A stretch of DNA of 64,000 nucleotides, from NCBI GenBank assembly GCA_905221605.1, contig CAJNDS010001247.1:310001-374000 (forward strand). Direction: 5' to 3'. Numbering within the stretch: the first letter of the stretch is position 1; every line of letters starts with the position of its first letter. The notes below the pieces were generated by a model. The model was not told where the DNA came from. It worked only from the letters and a program-made list of their open reading frames with translations, and did no database searches. This DNA is from Symbiodinium natans. Taxonomy: Eukaryota > Sar > Dinophyceae > Suessiales > Symbiodiniaceae. Positions 42,275 through 53,229 of the stretch are shown piece by piece. Position numbers and translations under genes: made by a program.

Positions 42275-42589
42275 CTGCGGAGACCTCGCGTGCCAAGGCG
42301 GGGCATGACCCCGGGAGGGTTTAGGGTTTAGGGTTCAGGGTTCAGGGTTTAGGGTTTAGAGCGTATAGTAGAGGCCAAAAAAGTTGGCAACTCAATATCG
42401 ATTGTAGGCCTTAGGACTCTTAGGGTTTAGGCGGCTTAGGGCTTATAGCAAATCAGGCTTTGGTATACAGGGCTTGCGGTTTGTGTGGCTCAGGTCGCTT
42501 GTTGTGGGGTTTCTGGGTTTGGCTATGGGGTTGAAGGTGTGCATGTCGGATGTGGTGGCCTTCTGGTTTACTTTAAGGATCACGCGGAC

Positions 42590-43020
42590 TGACTTGATAT
42601 ACTAGAAATCTAGATACTTACCACCCAAGTAGAATTGATTAGCAAACACATACAGATACTTGTTCACTTGTTCTAAACAGGTATAAGTCAGCTGTGCTAA
42701 GGTTTAGAAACGTTAGATGACTTATGTATGTGTTTAGAAAACTTCGATAAAATACAGAAGTTACAGACGAAAGTTAAGTGGCTACGAAGAGATAGCTAAG
42801 TCTTAGCTAAATGCTTGGCCCGCGTAGCTAACTTGTTAGCTAACTCTGGCCAGCCTGTTTGCGAGACACACGAAATGCTTAGCTACCTGACTAGGAAACG
42901 AGTTGCTAAGCACTTAGCTACTTACTTAATTAACTAAGTACTTACCAAGTGATTCATATTCTAGCCTCCTAGTTAATTAACATATATAGTCCTTAATTAA
43001 CACTATAAATACCGCGTACC
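42590..43020. repeat. AT-rich block with TTAGCTAA palindromes
   Basis: About 430 bp with repeated TTAGCTA, TAGCTAAC, CTAAGTACTTA and TTAATTAA, largely self-complementary, no telomeric units. No open frame. Confidence 0.72.
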
Positions 43021-43463
43021 TTTAAAGTAGGGTTTACGGTTTAGGGCTCTCCGCTGTTCATAGGTTTAGAGGGTGTAGGGTTTAGGGTTCCTATACAGTA
43101 AACAGGGTCTTGGGGGTATCAGGCTATTAGGGTTATGTGGTGTATGAATTCCTAAACCCTGAATAAACCCCACACCCCCCTCCCCCGTTCCCAATCCAAC
43201 CCCCCCTACCCACCCACAAAATGCCTGCAATGCCGGCGGCAGACCCCAGTGGAGACGGCCTGGCCAACTGAATTTGAGGGGTCGAGGGCCCCTTGGGGTT
43301 TGGGCTTGGGGTTGAAGGTTTGCTGTTATAGGTTGCGGACTTGGGGCTAAGGAGAGTTGATTGTTCTGAGGTAAGCTGAGTGAAGTGATGGAAAGCCTTG
43401 CGCACCCGACCAAAATCTGCTTAACCCCTAAATCTTGAAAACAGAGGAACTACGACTAGGGAA

Positions 43464-43567
43464 GGGTAGTTACATGGTCCCGTGGTATGGGCCCTTCAAG
43501 GGGGAAGAGACTTCAGAACCCTTTGAAGGAGGTAAGGGACAATAATAAGGGCCGATATAACTGCCCT
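43464..43567. mobile_element. Inverted-repeat element, family E
   Basis: GGGTAGTTACATGGTCCC at the left; GGACAATAATAAGGGCC and ATAACTGCCC at the right; AGAACCCTTTGAAGGAGG between them. Confidence 0.72.
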
Positions 43568-43905
43568 TAGAGGGTTCAGTGATTCAAGGGCATTTTGAGG
43601 GGCTCTACTTCGGGGTCCTCTTCCGCCTGTGCCTCCGCACGCCTGGCGGGCGAAATCCCTGTGGGTTTTAGGGTTTGCGGATTATAGGGTTAGCCCGAAA
43701 GGAACCCCAAAGACTGCGGTGGGCATATTATCGTAGCAATACACCAGGATCCTTACACTCCTGACGTTGGCGTTGTATTAATAAACCCCCGTGATTAGAG
43801 CGGGCCGCCGCCCGAAAATGCCCGCCCGTCGGACTAGGAAAGCTTCCCGATTAGACCGGGTCTGGCCTTTTGTAGATTTTATGAGGATGACATGCTTGTG
43901 ACCCC

Positions 43906-44029
43906 TACAGGGTGGGGCCCCCTAGTTATAAGTAGAGTTATAAGGGCCCTAAATTGGGTTATAAGGACCCTAAGTTAGGTTATAAGTCCCTTAACTACAG
44001 TTAGTATAGTAAGGGGGCCCCACCCTGTA
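43906..44029. mobile_element. MITE, family A
   Basis: 124 bp, intact inverted ends. Confidence 0.94.
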
Positions 44030-44760
44030 AGGCCCTAATAAACCCAGGCAACCGACCAGCGAACTCCCCCCAGGCGATTCGACCGGACCTGCCCTCAATG
44101 TGGTTTTTGAAGCTGAGATGCTTGTGACCTCTAAGCGCTGAATAGAGCCCTAATAAAAACCCTAGACCCCAAACCCTCAACTAATCAGCGAGCCCTTCCC
44201 CCCACCCTCCCCGGACCTGCCCTCATCAGATTCTTTTGAGTATGATAATGAATTGTGCTTGTGAAAGCGTAACTAGAGACTTAAACCCCTAATTAAACCC
44301 CTGAACCTAATTAGTGAACCCTTCCCCCCCTCCCCCAGACGAGGCCGGACCTGCCCTCATGAGGATTTTTGTAGGATGACACGCTGACCCTTAGGTGGCC
44401 CTTGTTCCAAGGGAATCTTACTGTTTGGGAGTCTATTTTAGGGTCCCCTATTTTCGTACACTCCCATGTTGCTGCGATCTCATCTTTTTGTCATGTTCAT
44501 CGGCTCATTGATGCTCAAAGTTATGGAAGAGAAACTGCACATCACGCTCATAATCGGTTTCCTCAAGCCTGCAGCCATTCAATGTCCACGCATCGTGGTG
44601 CCCATCATGGTCATGCGGCGTTTGATCCCCAGCATTTCATGCCGGGGGGATATCCATGAAGAATCTGTTCAGGCATGCGAAAGATCCCATGCGGCTGGGG
44701 TTCATTTCATACGGCACAGGCATTACTATATTACTTTGTTCCTGGGTTTGGCACACCCTA
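44030..44760. other. Mostly single-copy stretch with triplicated segment
   Basis: CCGGACCTGCCCTCA(A/T)… followed by a GATGAC-type motif recurs at about 44088, 44213 and 44347, a diverged tandem of roughly 130 bp. Two overlapping plus-strand frames of 85 and 99 codons (44402-44765) have no recognisable features. Confidence 0.5.
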
Positions 44761-45264
44761 ACTAAACCCCTATACCCTACACCCTAAACCCTAACCCCAA
44801 GTACTTAGGTCTTTGTGCACCAAAACAGATGAAAAGCCTTAAATGACGGGGTCTTGGGCCCTTACAGTAAACCTTAAACCCTAAACCCTAAACCCTAAAC
44901 CCTAAACCCTAAACCCCCTCTCAAGACTGTGTCGGGGATGCGCATCCATCCACCCGTTCGGCCGTGGCGTATCAGCCAGGGCGCCTGCTGACCTTTCCGC
45001 AGGGTTTAGAGTTATGAGTTTAGGGTTTAGGGCCAGGGTTTAGGGTTCAGAGTCATGAGTTTAGGGTTTAGGATTTAGGGTTTATGGGTTTAGGGTTTAG
45101 AGTTATGAGTTTAGGGCTTCGGAGATGTTGGCCGCGGGAAAAAAAGCCTAAATACCATAAGATTGTGATGTCGCCTTTCCATTCTTCGCATCTTATCAAG
45201 AGGGCATGGGAATAGACTTTAAGCAGCATGGCTACTTTCCCCCCCCACCTCCCTCAAACTACGA

Positions 45265-45387
45265 GTTACCTAGGAATAAGAAATGGTGCCGTCAAAAACG
45301 GGAATACGGGCCGACCCTGGGTCCTAGGAATGAAAAGGGTACCCCTATTAAACAGGCAATAAGGGCCTACTCTGGGTCCTAGTAGCC
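45265..45387. mobile_element. Two tandem family F fragments
   Basis: GGGCCGACCCTGGGTCCTAG and GGGCCTACTCTGGGTCCTAG end two adjoining partial copies. Confidence 0.65.
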
Positions 45388-46332
45388 CTAAACCCTAAAC
45401 CCTAAACCCTAAACCCTAAACCCGGAGAAGGCCTGCAGTTGCCAACGTTGGGAAGGCCACCTGGCATCGTCTGTTTAGGGTTTAGGGGTGTAGGGGTTTA
45501 GGGTTTAAGGGCTTAGGGGTTTAGGGGTTTAGGGTTTAGGGTTCAGGGTTTAGGGCTTAGGGTTTAGGGTTTGGGGTTTAGGGTTTGGGGTTTAGGGCTT
45601 GGGGTTTAGGGCTTAGGGTTGAGGGTTTAGGGTTTCGGGTTCTTGTGGCTTCCAAAGCTCTTCTGGCTTTTAAGAGTTCTTTTCATGGGCTTCCCGGTTT
45701 CCCTACTACCGCCTTCTATACCAGGGCACCCCCCCCCCCCCTTAAATAACCTTAATCAGGCCTAATTTCTTGGGCAGAACCTGGGGCGGGGAGGTGTAGG
45801 GGCTCCTTGTCCCTAAACCCTAAGCCCCAACACCTAACCGCTGAACCCTGAACCTTGAAGCCTTAATCCTAAACCCTAAATCCTAAGTATACCCTAATTA
45901 AACCCGACGATGCTCCAGAATCTCGAGGAGAAGAACAGGCTGGTAGACACCGAAGACGCGACAGAGAGAACAAGCTACTGTTGGTCAGCAGGGAAGGAGG
46001 GAATTAGGACCCTACATATGTCGGGTTTAGGGTTTAGGGTCTAGGGATTCTATAGGGTACCTCATTCCCTCATTCCCTACTAACCAACAGTCAGACAAGT
46101 TTCTTTTCTTGAGCCCAGGGCTTGTACTTTGCAAGCCTGCTGGTTTGCGAAAGTGAACGCTATTTGGAGGGTCGGGAGACTTAGTAGGTAGAAAGTAAGT
46201 AGACTCATAAGTACCCTAAAAACGGACCCTAATTGGAGTTATCCTACTTATCACTCTGTTAGATAACTACTTACGGAGTCCTTCGACCCTCCAAGTATAT
46301 GGTACCAACCAGCCTGGCTGCCTTTTTGCTAC

Positions 46333-46366
46333 CGGAAAGCAGGTGAATGGTGTCCAGTGTACTTTG
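46333..46366 (-). CDS. Candidate exon, product unknown
   Basis: Encodes QSTLDTIHLLS plus one base, acceptor TTGCAG, donor GTAGCA. Confidence 0.3.
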
Positions 46367-46667
46367 CTGCAATTGCCCCACCAATGACTTTTGGAAGAGC
46401 CACGTGCCCAAATCCCAAAATACTCAACCCTTACAGCCCTAAAGCCCTAAAGCCGAAAGCCTAAACCCTGAACAATAAACCCTAAGCCCTAAAACCTAAA
46501 ACCGGAAAACCCTAAAACCCTAAAACCCTGAAACCCTGAAACCCTAAAGCCCTAAAACCCTAAAACCCTAAGCCCTAAAGCCCAAAAACCTAAAGCCCTA
46601 AAGCCCCAATCTCTCACCAAAGCTTCCCCCCGCAGCAGCCAAGACACGCCCCGCAACATCCAAGGGC

Positions 46668-46972
46668 AGCTACATTGTCCCTTCGTACGGGCCCTCAACT
46701 GATAAGGGTTTAGGGTTTAGGGTTTAGGGTTTAGGGTTTAGGGTTTAGGGTTTAGGGTTTAGGGTTTAGGGTTTAGGGTTTAGGGTTTAGGGTTTAGGGT
46801 TTAGGGTTAGGGTTTGGGGAACCCTTATATGTACCCCTGATATGGGGAAGCCTTTGATGCACCTTATATACCCTACGTATATACACCTTGTATACCTTAG
46901 CCAAGCCAAGGGCCCATACTTCACCGCCCTTCAAAGGAAGGGCAGGGACCACAAAGGGACCATGCTACCACC
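46668..46972. mobile_element. Family E element holding a TTTAGGG array
   Basis: GGCAGCTACATTGTCCCTTCGTACGGGCCCT at the left, GGGACCACAAAGGGACCATGCTACC at the right; about 15 TTTAGGG units (46707-46806) sit between the left end and the centre. Confidence 0.7.
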
Positions 46973-47447
46973 CTCACTTCAGGGCACAGGGTTTAGGTTT
47001 AGGGTTCAGGGTTTAGGGTTGAGGGTTTAGGGTTTAGGACAAGCTCCTCCTAGCTGCGCCGCTGCTTCTTCAGCGCCTTCCAGGCAGGGGACCGAAATAC
47101 CCAAGAAGGCCCCTAAATAACCCTTCGATACGCCCGAAATCACCATCCGACAGGCCCGAAATACCCAAGAAGGCCCCTTAGTAATCAGTCTGGAGGACCG
47201 GAAGACCGAGGGTTGTGGGTTTGTAGCTTGTAGGATTTTGGGGTTGCAGGGCACTCATAGGGCCGACTTTGGGTTGCGGGTCTTTTATTCTTCAGGGCTT
47301 GCACTCGAACGACTTGGGCACTCTTGTGTAGCTGGGCAACCTTAGGGTTTAGGGTTTGGGGTTTGGGGTTTAGGGTTTAGGGTTAAGGGTTTAGAACTTA
47401 CAAATCTGGCGATATCACCACCATCCCCACTCACTAGACCCATGAGG

Positions 47448-47765
47448 AACCTAGGAATCAAAAACAGGGTGCTGCTTCTGCTCTAAAGGGGGTTACCCGA
47501 AGGGTCCATGTACCTCATTATTGTGTACTTGGGCCCTAAAGTCACTAAATAGGAGGTACTTTAAGGCCCAAGTAATCCGTGTTTAGGTACATGGACCCTG
47601 AACCCTAAACCCTAAACCCTAAACCCTAAACCCTGAACCCGAAACCCTAAACCCTAAACCCTAAACCCCTTAGGGGGGGGGGGGGGGGGGGTTATAAGGG
47701 AACCAAAGCCCTAATAAAAGGAAGCAGGGCCTCCTCTTCGAGCCCACACTGGCTCCTAGGATGGC
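47448..47765. mobile_element. Family F element interrupted by family G, telomeric tract and poly-G
   Basis: F starts CCTAGGAATCAAAAACAGGGTGC, breaks at about 47492, and resumes GTTATAAGGGAACC at about 47691. Between lie a complete G element (47501-47599), CCCTAAA units and about 20 G. Confidence 0.7.
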
Positions 47766-47786
47766 CTTTATAAAGCCCTCTTAGGG

Positions 47787-47855
47787 TTTAGGGTTTAGGG
47801 TTTAGGGTTTAGGGTTTAGGGTTTAGGGTTTAGGGTTTAGGGTTTAGGGTTTAGG
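47787..47855 (+). repeat. TTTAGGG array
   Basis: Ten units. Confidence 0.96.
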
Positions 47856-48248
47856 GCTACCGAGGCTCCCTTTCAAACCCTAAGCATACGTCCTTCACCT
47901 CGCCTGTTCCACGATATTGCGCCTGGAAGCAGACCGGGAGTAGCCTTTCCAACATAGTATGCCCTAAACCCTAAACCCTAAACCCTAAAGCCTAAACACT
48001 AAACCCTAAACCCTAACCTACTCACTTTGGCCGGTCCTCGTTTGATCTCGTTTGTAAATGCCCAAGTATATAGATAGAAGAACCCTGAAGGCTCCGCCCC
48101 GAACCCCAGTATCCCTCTAAGCCCCATTAACACCCAAGCCAGACGAAGACCCTAGACCCTATCAAAACCCCCAAGAACTAAAAGCTTATTAAACCTTACA
48201 CCCTAAACCCTAAACCCTAAACCTAAACGCAAACCTTGTCCAAGGCAC

Positions 48249-48299
48249 CAGGAACTCTTCGATGCCGCCGCGCGCGGCACCGTATCCTACGAAGTAGGG
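48249..48299 (-). CDS. Candidate exon, product unknown
   Basis: Seventeen codons, PYFVGYGAARGGIEEFL, between a CCGAG acceptor and a GTGCCT donor; GC-rich island bordered by telomeric tracts. Could be an upstream exon of the kinesin gene or another gene. Confidence 0.4.
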
Positions 48300-48489
48300 C
48301 TCGGCCGCAGGGCCTGAGGGGTTTGGGGTTTAGGGTTTAGGGTTTTGGGTTTGGGGTTTAGGGCTTCAGAGCTCGGGAGTTTAGGGCTTGGGGATTGAAA
48401 CGGATTGCCTCATGGGGGGCGCGCTAGTGATAAAAACCAGCCCCCCCGGCGCCCGCCCCTACCCTCGTCTCGACCCTTGCAGGTTTCCA

Positions 48490-48665
48490 TTCCTTATATA
48501 CCTAAGTAGCCCCTAAATAGCCCGTAAAAGTACCCCTAAAATCCCTGATAAACCTTGTGATTTTTATAAGCCTTGCAGAGAAACCTAAGTAGCCCCTAAA
48601 TAGCCCTTAAAGAATTTCTAAGGTCTCTTATCAGCCTTGTGAGGGTCCCTCCTTGAGGCTCTTGA
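48490..48665. repeat. Interspersed repeat with CCTAAGTAGCCCCTAAATA
   Basis: Two tandem copies (48499 and 48590); a third related copy is at 1320-1410 (CCTAAGTAGCCCCTAAATG, then CTCCTTTAGGCCCTTGA). Confidence 0.75.
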
Positions 48666-48972
48666 TCCCTGCTGGTTGTGCTCCGGAATTTTCATTCGTC
48701 TAGATAGCGACGCAGGCGAAATGGGAAGTTCCTGCTCGAAGGCTCTGGATGTCGGGGTTTGGCATTTGCGGGGGTTGCCTCGCTTGGGGTTTAGGGTTTA
48801 GGGTTTAGGGTTTAGGGTTTAGGATTTAGGGTCTAGGGTCTAGGGTCTAGGGTTTAGGGTTTAGGGTTCAGGGTTTAGTGTTTAGGGTTTAGGGTTTAGG
48901 GCATAGTAGAAAGTAGGGTTTCTAATGATAGGAATTACTATATATTGTTTGGGAAGCCATAGCCCACGTTAC

Positions 48973-49173
48973 ACACCACCACCACCACCACCACCACCAC
49001 TACCACCACCACCACCACCACCACCACCACCACCACCACCACCACCACCACCACCACCACCACCACCACCACCACCACCACCACCACCACCACCACCACC
49101 ACCACCACCACCAACCACCACCACCCACCACCACCACCACCCACCACCACCACCACCACCACCACCAGGTACC
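48973..49173. repeat. (ACC)n trinucleotide array
   Basis: About 200 bp of CAC/ACC units, giving poly-Pro, poly-Thr, poly-His, poly-Gly, poly-Trp and poly-Val frames that are not genes. ATT/TTA-rich sequence follows to 49325. Confidence 0.95.
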
Positions 49174-49579
49174 CCCACGACACCAACCCGCAACCCCGCA
49201 GGCCTCATAATTAGAAGCGCTATTATTATTATTATTGTTATTATTATTATTCATATTGTTATTATCATGATAATATTAATAATAATTATTATTTCTACTA
49301 GTCTTATTATCATGTATAAATATTTTTTAGGGGGGTACTATGGTATAATGATAAAGGGGCCATAAGGGGATACTACTTGTAAACTATTCCGACCCCTTTA
49401 CTACACGAGGTGCATGGGCCTCCGGTTTCGTCTTCGGCGGGGTGGATTCGGACTCGAGTCATCGGCAAGCCACGTGAGGATGATGGTTTAGGGTTTAGGG
49501 TTTGGGGTTTAGGGTTTGGGGTTTAGGGTTTGGGGTTTAGGGTTTGGGGTTTAGGGTTTAGGGTTTAGGGTTTGAATGC

Positions 49580-49606
49580 TCTTTCGATCTCAGGTCTGGC
49601 GTCCTC
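49580..49606 (-). CDS. Candidate microexon, product unknown
   Basis: Encodes EDARPEIER, acceptor TTCAG followed by G, donor GCATTC. Too short to judge alone; it fits the size and splice pattern of the traced gene. Confidence 0.28.
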
Positions 49607-49676
49607 CTGAAGTGTTCTGGGGGCGCCTTTCGTACCTCCTTCTCTACTAATTGCTTAAGAGCCCCCCAGAACAGTA

Positions 49677-49790
49677 AAAGATGTTCTTCCTTATAAGGGT
49701 AATATAGAGCCTAAGATATTCTTCCTTACAAGGGCAAAATAGGAATCAAGATATTCTTCCTCATAAGGAAGAATATAGGGACGTTTACTT
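49677..49790. repeat. Three tandem AAGATATTCTTCCT units
   Basis: Starts at 49677, 49713 and 49748, about 36-bp period; the last unit ends in AAGGAAGAATAT, complementary to its own start. Confidence 0.8.
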
Positions 49791-50274
49791 TTCTATTCTT
49801 TTGGGGTTCTTGCTAGGGTTTAGGGTTTAGCATTTAGGGTTTAGGCTTTAGGGTTGAGGGTTTAGGGTCCTCGCCTGCCGGCTTGCGTTCGCCCGGCTCG
49901 ACTGCCCCGGGCTCAGTCGCACTAACACTAAGGGTGTCTTAACAACAAGCCTTCAAGTCTGAAACCTCCGCTAGATGCGACGCACACAGGAACCAGGTAA
50001 CCCCATAACCCCTACATAGCCTATGAACTTACAAATCCTACAAAAAACCTCGGGATTCGCACGCCTCAAACCGAAAGTCCTAGACCCCTGAACCCTATAA
50101 ACCCTACAACGCTTATGAGCCCCATAAACCTTTAAGATAACACCTTCTGAAACCCCACTCAACTCCTCTCTAAGCCCTACGAAACCCCATCAGATCCTAT
50201 AAACCCTACCCCGCTCCTCCCACCTCGGCCCACCCCCCTCCCCCCCGGCACCCAGAGGATCAAAACGCAACTAC

Positions 50275-50486
50275 TACAGGGAGGGGCCCCCTTACTATAC
50301 TAACTATAGTTAAGGGACTTATAATATACCCTCAGCTAGGATCCTTATAACCCAATTTAGGGTCCCTAGAACTCTACTTATAACTAGAGGGCCCAACTAC
50401 AGTTAAGGGACTTATAACCTAAGCACTAGGATCCTTATAACCCAATTTAGGGTCCCTATAACTCTACTTATAGCTAGGGGGCTCCT
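50275..50486. mobile_element. MITE family A tandem dimer
   Basis: A near-complete copy (50275-50394) is followed directly by a second copy lacking its left end (50395-50486). Confidence 0.82.
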
Positions 50487-50520
50487 ACTAAGGCGCCAAC
50501 GGGCCAATTCCCAGGCACGC

Positions 50521-50574
50521 TCGCAAGCCTTCGGCTGTTGGCTTGGGGTTGTCATAAGGAACCTTGCGGATGAG
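50521..50574 (-). CDS. Candidate exon, product unknown
   Basis: Encodes LIRKVPYDNPKPTAEGLR between CTAAG and a GCGTGC donor; an alternative AG|G acceptor four codons later exists. Family not recognised. Confidence 0.4.
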
Positions 50575-50802
50575 CTTAGTACGGGTGCAGGGTTTAGGGT
50601 TTAAGGTTTAAGGGTTTAGGGTTTAGGGCTTGGGGCGGCAGGGCCCGTCCATTAAGCCCTTAACAAGCCTGCAACAAGTCTTGATAAGCGAAGATGGCCC
50701 CAGGCTCCCTTACACCCTGAAACCTGCACCCCTGAGCTTGAACCATCTCGAAATCTCGAACCCGAAAACTCCAAACTTGAAACCCCAAATCCTCCAATTT
50801 CC

Positions 50803-50803
<1 letters not shown>

Positions 50804-50852
<49 letters not shown>
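50804..50852. repeat. (GCA)n array
   Basis: Sixteen units; the poly-Gln or poly-Leu frames through it continue into telomere-like sequence and are not convincing genes. Confidence 0.95.
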
Positions 50853-50853
<1 letters not shown>

Positions 50854-51076
50854 CCCTGTAAACCCTATAAACCCCCGTAAACCCTATAAACCCTGCAAAC
50901 CCTATCAACCCTATCAACCCCATCAACCCCATAAACCCTACAAATCCTATAACCCTGTAGTTATAAACCCCGTGAACACTGTAAACCCCCCTAAACACCC
51001 CAAACCCCAAACCCCAAACCCTAAACCCCCTTTACGCCTCGAGAATGATTGGAGGTAGCGGCCCTCTCTCCCAGGC

Positions 51077-51120
51077 CGCGAGATTTTGCTCCTGAGCTTG
51101 TGCATCCACCGACGCTCAAA
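51077..51120 (-). CDS. Candidate exon, product unknown
   Basis: Begins FERRWMHKLRSKIS after an AG that follows CCCCC; the frame stays open to about 51050, so the donor is uncertain. Basic, helix-prone. Confidence 0.35.
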
Positions 51121-51262
51121 CTGGGGGTTTGCAGGGTTTAGGGTTCTAGAGATTCCGGGGTGTATGCTGAACCCTATACCCCAAACCCTAAACCCTAAAC
51201 CCTACAAACCCAAAACCCTAAACCCTAAACCCTTCCGGGCCCCAATTCTTTGTTCTTGAAAC

Positions 51263-51297
51263 CACAGTGAGCGTGTGATCATGGGAGACGCAAATTC
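51263..51297 (-). CDS. Candidate exon, product unknown
   Basis: Encodes EFASPMITRSL plus two bases, acceptor CCCAG followed by G, donor GTTTCA. Protein-like in composition, no recognised motif. Confidence 0.38.
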
Positions 51298-51784
51298 CTG
51301 GGCGCACAGAATGAAGGTTGGCCCCCTACCTGCTCTTGGGGTTTAGGGCTTAGGGTTTAAGGGGTTTAGGGTTTGGGGCTTTTAGGGTTTAGGGTGGAGT
51401 GTTTGGGCTTAGGCGGGTTTAGGGTTTGGAGCGGTTTAGGGCTGAGAGTTACTTTGCCTGATGTTTTCTGAAAGCCCCTGACCCGAGGGTCTAACCACCT
51501 CAGCACCGACGGTTCGAAGAAGCCAAGACAGACACGAGAAGGTCGGATTTAGGGTTTAGGGTTTAAAACCCTAAACCCTAAGCCCTAAACCCTAGAGGGC
51601 TTAGGGTTTAGGGCAACAGCACGAGGCCAAGGACACCAGCAAAGCGTGGAAACACGATGCCGCTCGAAAGTACTCAACACACACAGGAAACTACGAGTTT
51701 AGGGTTTAGGGTTTAGGGTTTAGGGGTTTAGGGTACTAGGCAGCAAACCCTAAACTCCCAGACCCCTAAGCCCTGTAAAATCCA

Positions 51785-51878
51785 AACCCTAAACCCTAAA
51801 CCCTAAACCCTAAACCCTAAACCCTAAACCCTAAACCCTAAACCCTAAACCCTAAACCCTAAACCCTAAACCCTAAAC
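51785..51878 (-). repeat. CCCTAAA array
   Basis: Thirteen units. Confidence 0.96.
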
Positions 51879-52156
51879 CTCGAGTTCCTCCACCCCAAAG
51901 TAGGCAAGCCGAACAATAAAGGCGAAGAAACTGGAGATTAGGGTTTGGGGTTTAGGGTTTAGGGTTTAGGGTTTAGGGCTTGCAGTAGGGTGTTAGGGTT
52001 TGGGGTTTGGGGCTTAGGGTTTTAGGGCTTGGGGTTTAGGGTTTTGGGTTTTAGGGGTTAGGGGGGCTTAGGGTTTGGGGTTGATAGGGTTTCGTTCAGG
52101 TTTTAGGAGCTGTAGGGCTTGGGGTTCAGGACCCAGCAGGCCAACCCTTAACATGC

Positions 52157-52210
52157 CCTATAGAACTTAGGGATGTACAACTTCCCATTGAGCTCCATAT
52201 AGGTTTGGCG
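52157..52210 (-). CDS. Candidate exon, product unknown
   Basis: Encodes RQTYMELNGKLYIPKFYR between acceptor CGGAG and a GCATGT donor. The frame is open further upstream without an obvious AG, so the start is uncertain. Confidence 0.38.
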
Positions 52211-52874
52211 CTCCGGCGCGCAGAAGCGAGTCCAGAAACGCAATAAGGTTTAAGGTTTCACCCTCAACCCTAAACCCTGAACCCTAAACCCAAAGCCTAA
52301 ACCCTAAACAAGCACGCCCCAGCCAAAGACATGGGGAAGATCTCCCCAAACCCTGAACCCTGAGCCACTTGGTACGTAGCCCAGTAACCACAACATAATG
52401 ATGGGCACCCATGTTGGGGGTTTGGGCGTTGGGGTTTAGGGTTTAGGGCCTGAGCTCGTCTTGGGCAATGTTTAATTGCAGAGCTGCTGTCCCCTCCTTG
52501 CCCTAGTCCAACGAAATAAGGGTTCGAATGGGCAAGCCAGCGTTGCCGCCCTGGACTGCTAGGAAAATATTTGCGCACGCCGAGGCCTACAAAGCAGGCC
52601 GACATTTGGGTCAAGCCCCGCCTCTTGTAAGACGGAGGCAAGCTTTAAACCCTAAGTACTAAACCGAAACCCTAAACAGCCCTAAACCCTTAATTAACCC
52701 TAAACCCGAAACCCTAAAACCCTAAACCCCTAAACCTGCATTAGTATATATTATTAATGTAGCTGATTTCGTGCCGGGTGGCCAGTTGAGACAGCTTGGA
52801 GGCACCGAAGATCACTCCGTCCCCTGCAGGATTCTCAGGGATTCGGGTTCGGGGCGTGGTTTAGGAGTTGAGTT

Positions 52875-52995
52875 TAGGGTTTAGGGTTTAGGGTTTAGGG
52901 TTTAGGGTTTAGGGTTTAGGGTTTAGGGTTTAGGGTTTAGGGTTTAGGGTTTAGGGTTTAGGGTTTAGGGTTTAGGGTTTAGGGTTTAGGGTTTC
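52875..52995 (+). repeat. TTTAGGG array
   Basis: About 17 units. Confidence 0.96.
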
Positions 52996-53229
52996 AGGGG
53001 TTTAGGGCTTAGGGGTCCGCCGCCTTGGGTGGGGGTAGTGGGGGGTCCCCCGGTGGAGGAACCCGCACCGTGCGTCTTCTCGACCATGGGGGTGACCATG
53101 CCAGGCCGGAAAGACTAAACTTTGGCTTCCCCCGCCCCCCTCCTGCCCCCAACCCCCCGCCCCCCTGCCCACCGCCCCCCCAAACTCCACAAAGCTCCGA
53201 ACATTGACGCCGCATAACCCCAAACCCTA

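Noticed and set aside
44402-44765. Two overlapping plus-strand frames of 85 and 99 codons
   Set aside because: No recognised motif, wrong strand relative to all supported genes, and different frames with equal claim.
48925-49365. Poly-Pro/Gly/Val/Trp frames of 79-146 codons
   Set aside because: Direct translation of the (ACC)n array.
51605-51680. Plus-strand QHEAKDTSKAWKHDAARKY segment
   Set aside because: Protein-like but isolated, no partner exon on the plus strand, and a minus-strand reading is also open.
52440-52640. Possible relic of an RCC1-like repeat (minus strand, GGDSSSAIKHC)
   Set aside because: Only the GGDSS core matches the repeat; the rest does not align convincingly.
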